64,000 nt of DNA, taken from Hermetia illucens (taxonomy: Eukaryota > Arthropoda > Insecta > Diptera > Stratiomyidae). The notes below the pieces were generated by a model. The model had not been told where the DNA came from. It saw only the letters and a list, made by a program, of their open reading frames with translations, and did not search any database. Both the position numbers and the translations under genes were made by a program. The stretch is taken from assembly GCF_905115235.1 (NCBI RefSeq), contig NC_051849.1, positions 205,226,595 to 205,290,594 of the forward strand, read 5' to 3'. Within the stretch, counting starts at the first letter, position 1. The number at the start of each line of letters is the position of its first letter. This document shows positions 21,552 to 34,400 of this stretch, in pieces.

Positions 21552-23700
21552 CTTATGGGTGGAGGTAAAAATCTTAAAAAGACGCTGTAGCGCTAAGTTG
21601 CTACAGTGTATGCGATTCTCACCTACGTAACCCACCCCTACTTCTCCTACTCTTCCACAGGACCACCGTGAAGTATTTCTTCTCAAGGAGGGCTGTAGCG
21701 GCGCATTCAGGACAGTCTGGGGGCTCATCCAATCCGAAGCGACGTTAGTACGGCCTGTAGGTCCCGTAAGAAAGTGTCCTGGGTGGTAATTCAATTCTCC
21801 GGGTTTTCGTTCGACCTAGCTCAAAATACATGGGACCAACGAATGGATCTAGCGGGGGTCTTATGGGTCTAGGAATTATACCATCGTTGCTGCCATCTCC
21901 TGTACACCTCGTTCCTAGTGGCTTTTCGAAAGCTCAGAGTCACTTTGACCTGATTCCCGCTCATTCTCCAGTAGAGACAGTGCGCCTCATTCGCTAGAAG
22001 ATCCATGGGAGTCATTCCCGCGATGCCACATACGGCCTCACCAAATACTGACCTATATTCGCCGCACACCCTCAACACGATTGCCCGGTATGCCGAACTC
22101 ACCTTTCTCTGATTCATAGCGATGTCCAGTGCTCCCCCTAGGTATCTAATGATCGATTTTGAAACGACCTCGTTATTACCAACCCGCATTTTAACGGTAT
22201 TGTTTTTCATGCGGTTGGTAAAAAGAATCACCTCCTTATCGTCTGTCAGGTCCAGTTTCACCATTTGTAACCATGCTTTGATGGCATGAATGGTTTCACT
22301 TCCATACAGTTCCACGACCTTGGGATGTTTTGCAATTACAATCACCGCAGTTCGTCTGTACGTTGTCTCCTATGAAGCGCGAAGCCCGACCACTGTCCCA
22401 TAGCAGGAGCTACACGGAGCCTTGGAGGACACCAATTGTCACGGCCTATCGTCCATCGCGTACCAATTAAAATTCTCCGTATAGGTAACTTTCAATTATC
22501 TGGGTTAAATAACCAGGGACAAACCGGTTAGCCACGGTGCCTCTAATCCAACCCCAGTTGGCCGAATTAAAGACTTTCCTGACATCCAACGTCACCACCG
22601 CGCAGTATTTACCAACGGCTGATACCTCCAGGTCCATGAGCGTTGCTATTGCATCGACGGGTGAACCGCGTTCTGCGAATCCCATACTGTCGCTCCGAAA
22701 GACCACTCGCTAGCTTGACGAATAGAATCAGCCTGTAGTATACCCCCCTCTCAAATATCTTCCCCACAGATAAGACAGATAGGGCTATATGAAGAGGTTG
22801 TCAGGTGGTTTTTGGGGCTTCGGTTGCAGAACCAACCTCTTTCCTTTCCAATGGGCGGGAAACACTTCAAATGTGCTTCTAAACAATTGAGGCCTGATTT
22901 TAACAGCCAATTTCAAGGCTTTATTCAGAATTCCGTCCTATTCCGGAGCTTTACTATCCCCAATTCGTTTGCAGATCTCTCGTGGTTCCTCCTCGGCCAT
23001 ACCGGAGATTGAGAAGACGTCCTGCTGAATCGTTTGGCTGCTGTCCACTTTCTTTTTGTTTGGAGAAAAGGATTGAAATTATTTTGAACAAGAGTTGCGG
23101 GCAAGTTTCTTGGGGTAATTCTGGTCCATGAATCTTGTTCATTACAACCTTGTCAGGAACACCCTGAGGGTTCCTATTTTCTTCCAGGCTTGTAGCAATT
23201 CTTCTTACTTTCCCCAATGACTTTCTTGAGGCTACTTCGAAGATCACGGTATTCTTTCTCCCCCCCCCTGCCGATGTTCTGGATTTCTTCTCGTCCTTTG
23301 GCACAGCCGCCTCTTTGGAAGATACGGTGCTGACAGCAGCGTGATTTCTTGGTTCCAGCAGTAATTAGGTTTCCTATTCTGATGGAAGTTTCGTCGCGTC
23401 GTTGTACAGTTGCTGCCTTAGTTACTTGCTCACATAGCTGGCTCACTTTTTCCAGTGCCATTCCTTTCGTGAGGGGATCTCCTTTTAGAGCATGTGTGCT
23501 CCTACCCTGACTAGGCTTAGCCGGAGATAATATGTTGAACAGATCCGGGTAAGCATCACTGCTCCAAACGAGGAAAGTGCGCGGTACTTTCGTACATAAA
23601 AATGTACGAAGTTGCGCTTCAATGACGGAGGGCAATTCTATGCAGTCGAATCCACTCTCCCAAAATGGCCGACGAGTAGGTCGCGCTAAAGGCACTTAGT
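21552..23700 (-). mobile_element. R1-I LINE, internally deleted copy
   Basis: The 3' end (minus strand) matches that of the 24648 copy (CTTAGAAAGACGCT-like and the Cys-containing end). Going upstream are KATRNEVYRRWQQRW, AGMTPMDLLANEAHCLYWR, SSAYRAIVLRVCGEYRS, VSKSIIRYLGGALDIAMNQR, and then RT N-terminal pieces near 22.5-23.3 kb and a linker to about 23.7 kb. RYLGGALD joins two parts that are about 60 residues apart in the 24648 copy. The same junction occurs in the 43330-44560 copy. Several further frame changes. Confidence 0.72.
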
Positions 23701-24647
23701 TTTGGCAAGTCGTGTTCGGTGCTGAAGGGCATTTCAGGTAACCGCGAACGATGACGAATAGGTGCGATTGACGCGCTATACCCCTACACGGGGTGAAGCA
23801 TATGATGTTGAATGTATGTAAATGTCCTTTCAGTCTTGGATTATATTCTTACAATTAATTAATTTAAGCATCCCCTGGGAAACTACCTTGCTGTAGTCGA
23901 CGTAGTCTGTATTAGTTCCCTACCAAGTCCAAAGCATCAATATGGAAGTTAAGCCAAGTCACAAGCTTCGAATCCACCCGAATCGCAGTCCAGACGTGGA
24001 GTTTCTCGGATTCACCAGATTCTCACCAACCTGCCGCACCACCCCTAGGAAATCTCTCAGATCTGAGGACTACGAGCGGAACTGATATAATACCGCGATG
24101 TGGAAACAGCTCCCAATTGAGCAAAGCAGAAATTATTGTAGAGGAATGTAAAGCCCCTTGGGAATGAGGACATAGGCATTGCTGCACCACCAGGTGTGGC
24201 CATATATAGACAAATCGGATGCAAAGAGCCTGCGGTGCCTGGTGGAGACAAGCTGAACGCAGCAGACTCTTCATCACATATAAGACAGCAACTATGTCTA
24301 AGAACATAAACGATGGCCAAATTATCTTGTAGCGTGCCAAACAAAGCCTTCTCCATTCACTGCTAGTAAGACTAGCAAAGTTGCAGGATTACCCTTAGGT
24401 CTTTCTGGTACTAGACCTGAATCAGCTAAAGGATAAGATCTTCTATGATGAAAAATCCGCAATACTAAGAGCCTGTGGCCCAATATCAAGTTTATTACGA
24501 AAAAACCATGCAAAAAAAACCCTATGCCTATTATTTTATCACTTCAGTTGGATGAACGCCAACGTGTTAAGATGCGATCAAAGAGTATCTGGGGGGCTAA
24601 TAGGCTAACTCGGTTAGAGCTAAGCGGGTATGAGGGACATAGAGTAT
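23701..24647. other. No gene recognised
   Basis: Two overlapping minus-strand frames near 24023-24356 (about 100 codons each) show no known motif and overlap in different frames, so neither is supported. The stretch separates two R1-I copies of the same orientation. Confidence 0.3.
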
Positions 24648-24686
24648 TTTTTTTTTATGGATGGAGGTAGAAATCTTAGAAAGACG

Positions 24687-26003
24687 CTACTGCGCCAGGT
24701 TGCAGCAGTGGGTGGGATTCGGACCCACTAAAACCACCTCCACTCTTCCGCCCCTCCGCGCGGGACCACCTTGAAGTATTAATTCGCGGGGGAGGCTCTG
24801 GTTCGCTATACCAGCTTGTCCATATCGCGTCTCCGTCGCGCCACCCGCTCGATCCAACTCCAGGAGTTTTGTCTGCACCACGGGTACTGCCTCATTTACC
24901 GCCATCCAATTTTCCTCCGACTTCAGCATCTCTTCCACCAGGTTCGAGGGCTCGATGTCCGCCCCTAAGATGCTGTGTAACCTCCTTTTCTGCTGCAGAA
25001 ATCTGGGACAACGGAACATAACGTGCTCCGGGTCCTCGGGTGTAGCACCGCATTCAGGACAGTTGGGAGACTCGTCCAACTCGAAGCGATGCAAGTACTT
25101 CCTATAGCCACCGTGTCCCGTAAGGAACTGTGTCAGGTGGTAATTCAATTCTCCGTGCTTTCGGTTGACCCATTTCTCGATACACGGGATCAATGTATGG
25201 GTCCACCGGCCCTTGTCGGAATTATCCAACCGTTGTTGCCACTTACCACACAACTCTCTCCTGATGGCTTTTCGGAAATCCGCACTCACCTCAGCTTGAT
25301 TTGCGTTCCGTTTTTTGTAGAACCAGTGTGCCTCGCTCGCCAGAAGATCCATAGAGATCATTCCTGCGATGACACACATTGCCTCCGTCGACGCCGTCTT
25401 AAATGCGCTGCACACCCTTAGCGCAATTCGCCAGTATGCCGAACTTGTCTTCCTCCGGTTGACAGCGTAGTTCAACGCTCCCGCCCAGACAGGGGCCGCG
25501 TATAGCAGGATCGACCTCACCACTTCCGCGATGAGTAGCCTGCGACTATACTTTGGCCCTCCCACGTTAGGCATCATCCTTGCAAGGGATGAGCTGGCAT
25601 ATGCTGCCTTCTCTCGCGCATAATCCAAGTGTCCCTTGAAAGTCAGTTTGGCATCGATCATCACCCCCAGATATTTGACAACTGATTTTGAGACGACCTC
25701 ACGATTACCAACCCAGATGGTAACCGTGTTATTCTTCCTACGGTTGGTAATGAGGACCGCCTCCGTCTTTTCGTCCGCCAGGTCCAACTTGGCCATTCGT
25801 AACCATGACTTGATGGTATGAGTGGCTTCATTTGCATAAAGCTCCACGTCTTCGGGGTGCTTTGCAATTGCAACTACCGCCAGGTCGTCCGCAACACCAA
25901 TCAGCGTTGTCTCCTCCGGCACGCAAAGGCCAAGCACTTCGTCGTACATTATGTTCCACAGCAGTGGTCCCAATACAGAACCTTGAGGCACACCTGCTGT
26001 CAC
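24687..26003 (-). CDS. R1-I ORF2 C-terminal part: RT motifs B-C, thumb, Cys/His domain
   Basis: 438 open codons. GVPQGSVLGPLLWNIMYDEV is motif B. Motif C reads GVADDLAVV, so the usual Tyr of YADD is Val, but both aspartates stay. Then come KTEAVLITNRRKNN, VKYLGVMIDAKLTFKGHL, RSILLYAAPVWAGALN and the Cys/His block ESPNCPECGATPEDPEHVMF with a closing RCP. The terminal 40 residues are Gly/Arg-rich. The true frame begins further upstream (about 26055), since this start is an internal Met. Confidence 0.75.
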   Translation of the reverse strand: MTAGVPQGSVLGPLLWNIMYDEVLGLCVPEETTLIGVADDLAVVAIAKHPEDVELYANEATHTIKSWLRMAKLDLADEKTEAVLITNRRKNNTVTIWVGNREVVSKSVVKYLGVMIDAKLTFKGHLDYAREKAAYASSSLARMMPNVGGPKYSRRLLIAEVVRSILLYAAPVWAGALNYAVNRRKTSSAYWRIALRVCSAFKTASTEAMCVIAGMISMDLLASEAHWFYKKRNANQAEVSADFRKAIRRELCGKWQQRLDNSDKGRWTHTLIPCIEKWVNRKHGELNYHLTQFLTGHGGYRKYLHRFELDESPNCPECGATPEDPEHVMFRCPRFLQQKRRLHSILGADIEPSNLVEEMLKSEENWMAVNEAVPVVQTKLLELDRAGGATETRYGQAGIANQSLPRELILQGGPARRGGRVEVVLVGPNPTHCCNLAQ

Positions 26004-26127
26004 AATGTGCTCCTTCGGCCCGTCGTCCGTCTCGTACCAGAGAAGTCTGTCCCAAAAGGTAACTCTCGATGAGCCGAGCCAAGTAGCTAGGAATACCCAG
26101 TTTGGCCAAAGCGCCTTTAATCCTGCC

Positions 26128-26796
26128 TCAGTTGACTGAGTTAAAAGTATTTTTGACGTCCAGCGTCATCAGAGCACAGCATTTGCCCATGGCCATTGCA
26201 TTTCGAGCCAACTCCACGACCTTTGCTACCGCATCGACCATAGAACGGGCTCGCCGAAACCCATATTGACGCTCTGAAAGACCACCCGCAAGCTCGATGA
26301 ACGGGAGCAGCCTGTTGTATATCACCCTCTCCAACATCTTCCCCATGGTGTCTAAGAGACAAATAGGGCGATATGAAGAGGGCAGGCCGGGTGGTTTTTG
26401 GGGCTTCGGTAGCAACACCAGTTTCTGCCTCTTCCACTGGGCGGGAAATATTCCTTTCGCCATGCACGATTCTAATGTGCTTGCGAACCACCTTGGTCTG
26501 GCCTTGACCGCCACCTTAAGAGTCTTGTTTGGAATTCCGTCCAATCCCGGAGCCTTGCTATCCCCAATACGTCTGCAGATTTCCCGAAGCTTCTCCTCGG
26601 TAACATCGGGGATCGAGAAGACGTCCTGCTGAGCTGCCAGTTGGGGTTCACTTTCCTCCTGTTCCTGCTGCGGGAAAAGAGCTGTAATTATTTGCAACAA
26701 GGGCCGTGGGCATGTCACTTGAGGTGATTTTTGCCCGCAGATCTTCTTCATTACAACTTGATAGGCTGTACCCCACGGATTCGTATTAGCCTCCAT
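26128..26796 (-). pseudogene. R1-I ORF2 RT N-terminal part
   Basis: Open for 222 codons: IGDSKAPGLDGIPNKTLKVA, then FPAQWKRQKLVLLPKPQKPP, SSYRPICLLDTMGKMLERVI, LSERQYGFRRARSMVDAV and LDVKNTFNSVN (motif A, with the catalytic Asp). It ends at a TGA where related copies have Trp. The upstream part is a linker only. Other family members show LDVRKVFNSANW at this spot. Confidence 0.75.
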
Positions 26797-26870
26797 GCAG
26801 AGCTTCTGGTAGCATTCCCGCTTGCTTCTTCGTATGTCCTTTTAAGGCTGCTTCGCAAGAGGAGGACATA

Positions 26871-28082
26871 GAGTATTTTAAAGGATATTGAGAGAATTGC
26901 CAAGTTACCCTTAGGGCGTTGAGCAATCCTTAGGTCACCACAAATTACTTAGAAATGAGGAAATCGTTTGAACTCCCGATCTCACCTATAGGTCTAGCCC
27001 TTTTTTGCCTCAAGTCCTTTGGAAAAAGCGACTTCTTTACCCAGCCATATCACACTTCGCACTTGACGGTACCTAAAATTTGATATTATAAAAGATTTAA
27101 CATTTTAAAGTGGTTTGGCAACCAATACAACGAAATCAAAGAGCTATTTAGCTAGAAAGATATTTATTAGACCAATATTACATATGGGTCACTTTGGGGT
27201 GTTCTGATTCCTCCGGACGTGAAGGCGAAGCACTCTATTGTATACAACTTTCCTTAATAAGGGAACATGCAAACCTGATGGTCTATTATTGTCATAATAT
27301 ATCTTTTGTTCATCTTCCATCTCGTAAGGTAAATTCACAGAGACACCCGGAGCATCAACCCTAGTTCACCGAATAGAAGGCATTCCTGGCATCTGGTTTC
27401 GACACTTTATAGCATATATTAATGGCCCTCGCCTCCTGGGCCAGGCAAAGTTGCTTTTGTATTGGTCGTGGAACGGTTTTGTCAAAATCTTTATCGTCTA
27501 GACCAGCTAGTAGTTCAATGAACCTCCCCTCCAGGCACCACCTCGTCGTGGCGGAGGACTTTGTGGTAGTTTACTACTACACTAAGGATGTCCAAAAACA
27601 CATGAAGATGGAAACAAAGGTTACAGGTCTGGCAAGAAGTGACAGACGAATCCGGGGGCGAGGCACGGATCTGAGAAATCTGTGAAAGGCAGACTCTCCA
27701 CTTCAGTGTAAAACATACACTCAGGGTCTACGGCGCGGTCCAAACCAAACCAAAAAGGATAGTACAGCAACTCTCTTAATGAGAGGAACTGGAAATTTGA
27801 CTATGCCGGCCTGTCGGTGACAGTATTGCCTAACTCTCCTAAACTACGGGGGAGGAAGGCTCGACAGAATGAAACTTTAGCCAGAAAGGAGAAGGGACTA
27901 CAGGCTTGCCTGTCACAACCTTCCCCCATGAGCACCACATCCGGCTCTGAGTGCATTTCTCAATTTGCGGCCCTTGGATTTGTTTATATTCACCAGTTCA
28001 TAGACGAATTCGATTAGATCTATGGAAAAAGAGAGAGCATTGGAAAAGTCAATGGGAGAACTGAATCTAGTTTTCGCAATTC
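26871..28082. other. No gene recognised
   Basis: Plus-strand frames at 27422-27685 (87 codons) and 27817-28017 (66 codons) show no motif I know. The right end leads into an RNase H scrap, so part may be worn LINE. Confidence 0.3.
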
Positions 28083-28265
28083 TTGAAGCAAAGAGAAAAC
28101 TGGGACGAACCAGAAGAATGCGTGTCAGGATATACTGACGTCTTCTACATCGATAGCTCGAAAACGGAACAGGGTTCTGGAGCAGGAGTCTACCTCTCGA
28201 ATCAAAACGAGAAATGGGTTTTTCCTTTGAGACAATACACAACGGAGCGTCGAGCAGCACTTTGA
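28083..28265 (+). mobile_element. LINE RNase H fragment (I/LOA group)
   Basis: The frame reads TDVFYIDSSKTEQGSGAGVY then FPLRQYTTERRAAL. It aligns with the start of LINE RNase H domains (FYTDGSKT.EGSGAGV...F.L.....VFQAE). The Gly of TDGS is Ser and the first catalytic Asp is kept. It ends after about 60 codons. Confidence 0.6.
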
Positions 28266-28433
28266 TTACTTCAAAAATGGATCGGGAATGTAGAAACCGA
28301 TTGAATTCTGTTCAATATCACCCCCTCCAACATACATCATAAGGGTAGAGAGCGCATGCCTATTTTAAAACTATGTTGGTAGAAAGGTCTTACGCTGTTG
28401 GAGTGGACAACAAGCACACCTTCTCCCTGGAGA

Positions 28434-28530
28434 ATTCAAGCGTGCCAACGAGCCGTTCGGGATTGGTTTTAGCAGCGAACTTGAGGGTTTTGTGCAGAAC
28501 CCCACCAATCCCCGATCCTTCCCACTTTCA
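28434..28530 (-). mobile_element. R1-I RT fragment
   Basis: About 100 bases match, with many changes, the R1-I stretch at 26475-26570 (around KTLKVAVKARPRWFASTLES). It is too short to say more. Confidence 0.45.
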
Positions 28531-28649
28531 TTATGATTCATTTGATTCAAGAATACCGTAATTTATCTCACTTGGGTGAGGCCAAAAGTTCTTTGGATGC
28601 GACAAAAATATCTCCCCGGGAAATGATCTCACTCGGTCTCCTGCTTTTA

Positions 28650-28930
28650 GACTTCACAGGGCTATCGCCTGAAAGGAGATCGGGACACCATTCCTCTTTC
28701 TAACGCAGACAAGGACACTCATCTTGTTGGGGTTTAACATAAAAGCTTGCTGAGGGATCTCAGAGTGCTTCTATTCAATTCTCTAATAATAGCTATACTG
28801 ATGTCATCACCATATCCAGGAATTATTTCTTTAACAAGGCAAGAGTGCTAACTCCTGGTAATTCCGGCAGTAAGCGGAGATGGAGCCATAGATTAAAAGG
28901 CAGAAGGCAGATAACATTCTAAACAAGGCC
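28650..28930 (-). mobile_element. Possible LINE RT motif C scrap
   Basis: On the minus strand a GYGDDIS motif is followed about 30 codons later by a block readable as LNPNKMSVLV, the spacing found between YADD and the N-P-x-K-T block of I/LOA RTs. Frames are broken, so this is tentative. Confidence 0.35.
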
Positions 28931-30207
28931 TTTGAACTCGCGTTGAAGTCTAGACCAGATATACCCGTTGACTTGTTTCAAGCATGTCAGACAGTAACAG
29001 GTGCCATGGGAGAAAGGGGTTCGGAGCGCGCAATGAGGGTGGCGACCATATAATCGATTTTGGAGACACCCATGACCTTGTACTTATGAATACATTCTCT
29101 TCTTCCAGCCGACCCCGCTTGTGAACGGGGCAAAGACTGAAGAAAAAGAAGAGTTGTTTCAAGCATGTATATGAGAAAAAATCTTTCCTGTATTATGGAA
29201 GCTAGCATTGGTTCTAAAAGTTGGTAAATCTTCTGACAGGTCAGCCTCCAATAGACTGACATACCTCTTGATTCTGTGTTGAAAAAAGATAACCTGTCAT
29301 AATCCATAGTACTTTGAAGGGGAATTTAGATAAAACGTGCTGCTCGTAAATCTATTTAAAAGTAAGTTAATTTTTTTATTGAAAATATATATGTAAAATC
29401 TAGAATAAAAGTCGTAAAAAGGAATATATGAAACATCAAGTCCGAAAAGGAACAACTCCTTTCAAAGCAAAAATTCTGTGGAAAAGATACAGAAGATTAA
29501 CGATAATATTTAAAACATACTAATTTGGAATACCTTTCACCACCATTTTAATTGATTCTCAGTCGATACTCAACGCTTTGTATAATCATAATAAGCCCTT
29601 TTGTCAAGATATATCCTTTAGCTTCCTTTACCTCTGTCAACTGCAGTATTCCCAAATTCTACCTGAAAATAATCCAGAAGAGATCTCCCATCAAATGCAT
29701 ACCATCGCAGAGAGAGAAAATTTTCGGCCGACGCATATGAGCCATTGACATATACTCATTTGGAGGTGAGAAAGAAGCGTTTACTCGGAAGGGGCTGCGG
29801 AGAAGGAGCCAATATGTGGTTTCCACATACCGTTGTTAAAATCATTTGGTTACAGGACATTTCAGAAAAGCCGTACTCTTGACATTTAGGAGCTGGCTAT
29901 CCTGCACGGCCAACAATGAATAGGGAGAAAAAAGCGGGCCAGGAGCGAAAACCATGCCCTCTCCCCCCGAAATTATACGAGTGATAGAATGTTGTAAGCA
30001 CTTCTCTATTCCTCCTTCTTTCTTCCTCCTCCCGATGGACTATATGCAGCCGTGGTGGGCTTACACTGGTGGCCAAGATTCGTTTTCTTTCTCATATCAG
30101 CAATTGATGGAAGCATAAGCAACGCGTTAAAACGCATGAGCTTTAGCCAAGACTCAACTTCATCATGCATGGCGATCACCCGGTGGATTCATTAATATTC
30201 GACTTGT
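28931..30207. other. AT-rich stretch, no gene recognised
   Basis: A minus-strand frame at 28987-29307 (106 codons) overlaps a stretch with CGTTCACAAGCGGGGTCGGC-type sequence (about 29100-29125) that I associate with insect LINE-derived repeats, but I cannot place it in a family. 29320-30207 is AT-rich with no support for coding. Confidence 0.3.
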
Positions 30208-31333
30208 CAATCTAGCTGTCAGTAGTAGCAGCAATAGCACAACAACAACAACAGTGGCGAATTGGAAACAGAGTTTATTATTGAGAGCGTAGCTTCTAAA
30301 TTATTTTTTTGTAAATATTTGTATTGATGGCTTCGGTAGATAGTAGGGGGGAGATCTATAGTAAATGCGAAATACAAAAAGAATGGTATTAAGAACTTAC
30401 CTCTCCTCATAACGGAATATAAGTACGTATTGGATATTATTCGATACAGCTTTATGAAGGTCCTGAGTAAATTAAAGAACAACGCCATTTGACCCGATTC
30501 GTTACGAAGCGTCCCGGGATTTGGTAGCTTAATCTTGATAATACTTTATGCAATCTGGTCAAGAATGTATATTCCCATCAGGTGAATGCCTCCCAGCTTC
30601 AATACGCTACATAAATAATATACCAGTCTCTATGTTCCTAGATAAAATTACTAACTTACCTTCCACTGCTCATTGGTACTTCATGGGACTTGTTCAATTG
30701 CATGTTGATCCATTTATTCAGAGTCGATAGTCTGGGATATTCATAAAATGGTATTCCCGATTTATCTGTGTAACCTGAGGAGAGTAGTCCATATATATAT
30801 CGAGGGGACTGATGCTCATAACGATCGCTAAGCAGGGGGCTTCCAACATCATTCTAAAAATTTCGTGTTAGTTCACCATTCCAATATCATTTAAAATGAA
30901 ATGTAATAATGGCAAAAATCGATTGCGCAAATATTATTTCTAACTAAAACCTTGAATGGGGAAGCATCCTTTGTAATGGAACCGTTTAAGGACATTTGAA
31001 GGCAACGTGGTTCGCAACGCGCTTACCAACGATTAATACTATGATCGGTTTTGGGGTCTCAGCGCTATAAAATGTGTGAAGCAAACTAAATGGATGAAAC
31101 CTGGAAAAGCAGTAGGACCTGCAATGAGCTCCGGAAAAGGATACTTCGACGCAGTGTACCTTACGGTGAATTGGCCACTTCTGTGAGAATGTTGGATTTG
31201 ATCTTTGATTTCCTGAAAAAATTGCGCGACATTATCCCAACCCAAACACAAACACGAAAGTCACAGGGGAGACCATACCGACAGGTTACCTATCTAAAGA
31301 AGTAGGGGAAGATACAAAAAAAACCTGCCCAAC
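30208..31333 (+). repeat. Interspersed repeat X, copy 2 (partner 4317-5407)
   Basis: Matches copy 1 from CAATCTAGCTGTCAG to about GAAGTAGGGGAAGAT. Here the left flank is AT-rich unique DNA and not the LOA-like LINE, and the right flank leads toward the BEL fossil. The copies differ by scattered substitutions and short indels. Confidence 0.75.
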
Positions 31334-31474
31334 ATTAGGAAACTAATCAGGGGGGTCTGCAACATCTGCTACAGGGACAAATCCTGGCAATCATACAGGG
31401 ATAGTCATCAAGGTTGCCGGGAAGCCTTTCCTGGCTGAATTTGGGTTAGTCTAGTCAAAGGGAGAGGAAAGCAC

Positions 31475-34400
31475 TTGACGAGAACTGTGAGCAGACATAC
31501 TCTTCAAGATGATACCATCTCTGCTCTGGTTCATAGCGATGGACGAAATTCAACACATGCCTGCTTACCTACATTATCCCTATCCCTGAAAGTCGTTAAC
31601 AAGGTGCCCCTGAAAAAAGATAAGAAAAGGTCAACCCAATTTACGCGATTGAGCAACCGTTCGGAAGGTTGTATCCTTAAGAATTTGGCTGATATTCCAG
31701 TTCAATTACAATCTGAGGCCTACGTAACGGACTCATTAACGACATTGCTTCCAAACGAAGGAACTATCATCCATAACGCGAAGTGGACTTTCAACCTACA
31801 ATTTCCGGATCCTGACTTTAAAGTCAAATATGGAATCAACCTAACCCCAGGGGTGGAGGTCCCCGAAAATATAATTCGACGAAGTTTCAAGAAGGGTAGA
31901 CCATTGTTAGCTCACGAAGCGACAGACAGGATACTGACCGGTCTGGCAATGTTTTTTTTTTTTTTAATCTAACGATGAAATCGGCGACGTACCTTTAATG
32001 GATGAATACGAAGTCAGCGGTTAGAACTAAGTCGCCCGCGAAGCAAATGGTAGGTATCCTGTAAGGCAAAATTACCCTCGCACCTCTGGGCAATTATTCT
32101 AAAAATAAGGAATTCAACTCGATTCAAGTAATTCAAAAAGTGGTAGAATGTGGATTGGGAACCGGATCTTTCACCTTCTTATCATAAGGTACTGCAGGAG
32201 TACACTAATGGGGACCACGTTCGAAAGGTGGGGAAGGTCGGGACGCGTATTACCTGGGCACCCAACAAAAACACTCGCTCAGCATCCAACTATCATCATC
32301 ATCAACGGCGCAACAACCGCTATCCGGTCTAGGCCTGCCTTAATAAGGAACTCTAGACATCCCGGTTTTGCGCCGAGGTCCACCAATTCGATATCCCCAA
32401 AAGCTGTCTGGCGTCCTGACCTACGCCACCGCTCCATCATAGGCAGGGTCTGCCTCGTCTTCTTTTTCTACCATAGATATTGCCCTTATAGACTTTCCGG
32501 GTGGGATCACCCTCATCCATACGGATTAAGTGACTAGCCCACCGTAACCTATTGAGCCGGATTTTATCCACAACCGGACGGTCATGGTATCGCTCATAGA
32601 TTTCGTCCTTATGTAGGCTACGGAATCGTCCATCCGCATGTAGGGGGCCAAAAATTCTTCGGAGGATTCTTCTCTCGAACGCGGCCAAGAGTTCGCAATT
32701 CTTCTTGCTAAGAACCCAAGTTTCCGAGGAATACATGAGGACTGGCAAGATCATTGTCTTGTATAGTAAGAGCTTTGACCCTATTGGTGAGACGTTTCGA
32801 GCGGAACAGTTTTTGTAAGCTGAAATAGGCTCTGTTGGCTGACAACAACCGTGCGCGGATTTCATCATAGTAGCTGTTATTGGTTGTAATTTTCGACCCT
32901 AGATAGGAAAAATTGTCAACGATCTCAAAATTGTATTCTCCTATCTTTATTCTTCCTGTTTGACCAGTGCAGTTTGATGTTGTTGGTTGATCTGTCTTCG
33001 GTGCTGACGTTGCCACCATATAATTTGTCTTGCCCTCATTGATGTGCAGCCCAAGATCTCGCCACATTTGCCGCCTGCTCGATCTGGATGAAGGCAGTTT
33101 GTAGGTCTCTGGTGGTTCTTCCCATGATGTCAATATCGTCAGCATAGGCCAATAGTTGGGTGGACTTGAAGAGGATCGTACCTCTTGCATTTACCTCAGG
33201 ATGACGGATCACTTTCTCGAGGGCCTGGTTAAAGAGGACGCATGATAGGGCATCCCCTTGTCGTAGACCGTTGTTGATGTCGAATGGTCTTGCGAGTGAT
33301 CGTGCTTTTATGCTTTTATCTGGCCTCGCACATTGGTCAGGGTCAGCCCAGTCAGTCTTATTAATTTCGTCAGGATACCGAATTCTCTCATGGCCGTGTA
33401 GAGTTTTACCCTAGCTATGCTTTCAGAGGCGGCTTTAAAGTCGATGAATAGATGGTGCAACTGTTGTCCATATTCCAACAGTTTTTCCATCGCTTGCCGC
33501 ACAGAGAAATTCCGATCTGTTGCTGATTTGCCTGGAGTGAAGCCTCTTTGGTATGGGCCAATGATGTTCTGGGAGTATTGGATCGCCCAATATCCAATAC
33601 CTAGCAAGTTAGTGGAGAATCAGCAGCATCTAATGCTCTGCAGTAATAATTGAGGTCATTTTCAATGATAAACTGTAGACAGATTCCTTAGCGGAAATCC
33701 TTTTTTAAATGAAGAAAAGATGAATTTGTGATTTCGTCTGAAGTGCCGAATAATTCGAAGGCAATGCGGTACCAGGTTTTTCTGCGTGCATTCTACAGCT
33801 TATCAAGAGACGTGCCAGCCCAGGAGAAGTCCCTGCTACATTCTAGCTATGTTTTTGCTTTTTTGTTACAGCTTGGTAAGGATGAGGAAAGGGGCTGCCT
33901 ACATGACGCGAAGAGGTTGAGGATAGACATGTCGACATGTAGACATGTCGACAATTTTCCAAGCGGTGCATGCACTATGCAGGAGACGGGGCTTCTAATC
34001 AAACAAATGTAGGACATGTTAAGCTCCGAAGATTCAACCGAGCATAAAACAATTCCAACATTTTGCACGATATTCGCGAGGAATTTAAGGGACAAGGACA
34101 TTGCCATCCATGCCCTGAACCCCACGAAGAAAGACTTTGGCCAACAAACTTAAGTGTGATGTGTCAATTAGGCTAACGAAGAGACGTCTTCAATCAAATA
34201 TTGCCGGAATATTCCAGCCTCCTCAATGGCTTGCACCAGACGAGATTCTGGTAGATTGGAAATATTTCGAGCCAATAACCACTCCTAGAAGTCATCCGAA
34301 TTCCCCGATGGATCCATTACGCCAAAAGGGATCACTGCTCCGAGCTAAGGACAAAGTAAAACGAGCCAAGCCAAGATGACTTCGGCGAAACTAGAACTGG

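Larger units (their letters stand above)
24648..26870 (-). mobile_element. R1-I LINE, 5'-truncated, best preserved copy
   Basis: Minus strand from the RT N-terminus through the C-terminal Cys/His domain, 3' UTR and a short A tail (T run at 24648-24656). It lacks ORF1 and endonuclease, consistent with 5' truncation during target-primed reverse transcription. The RT is broken by one stop (the Trp codon after NSVN, TGA near 26125) and one frame change near 26055. The rest is open. This is the reference for the R1-I family in this window. Confidence 0.82.
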
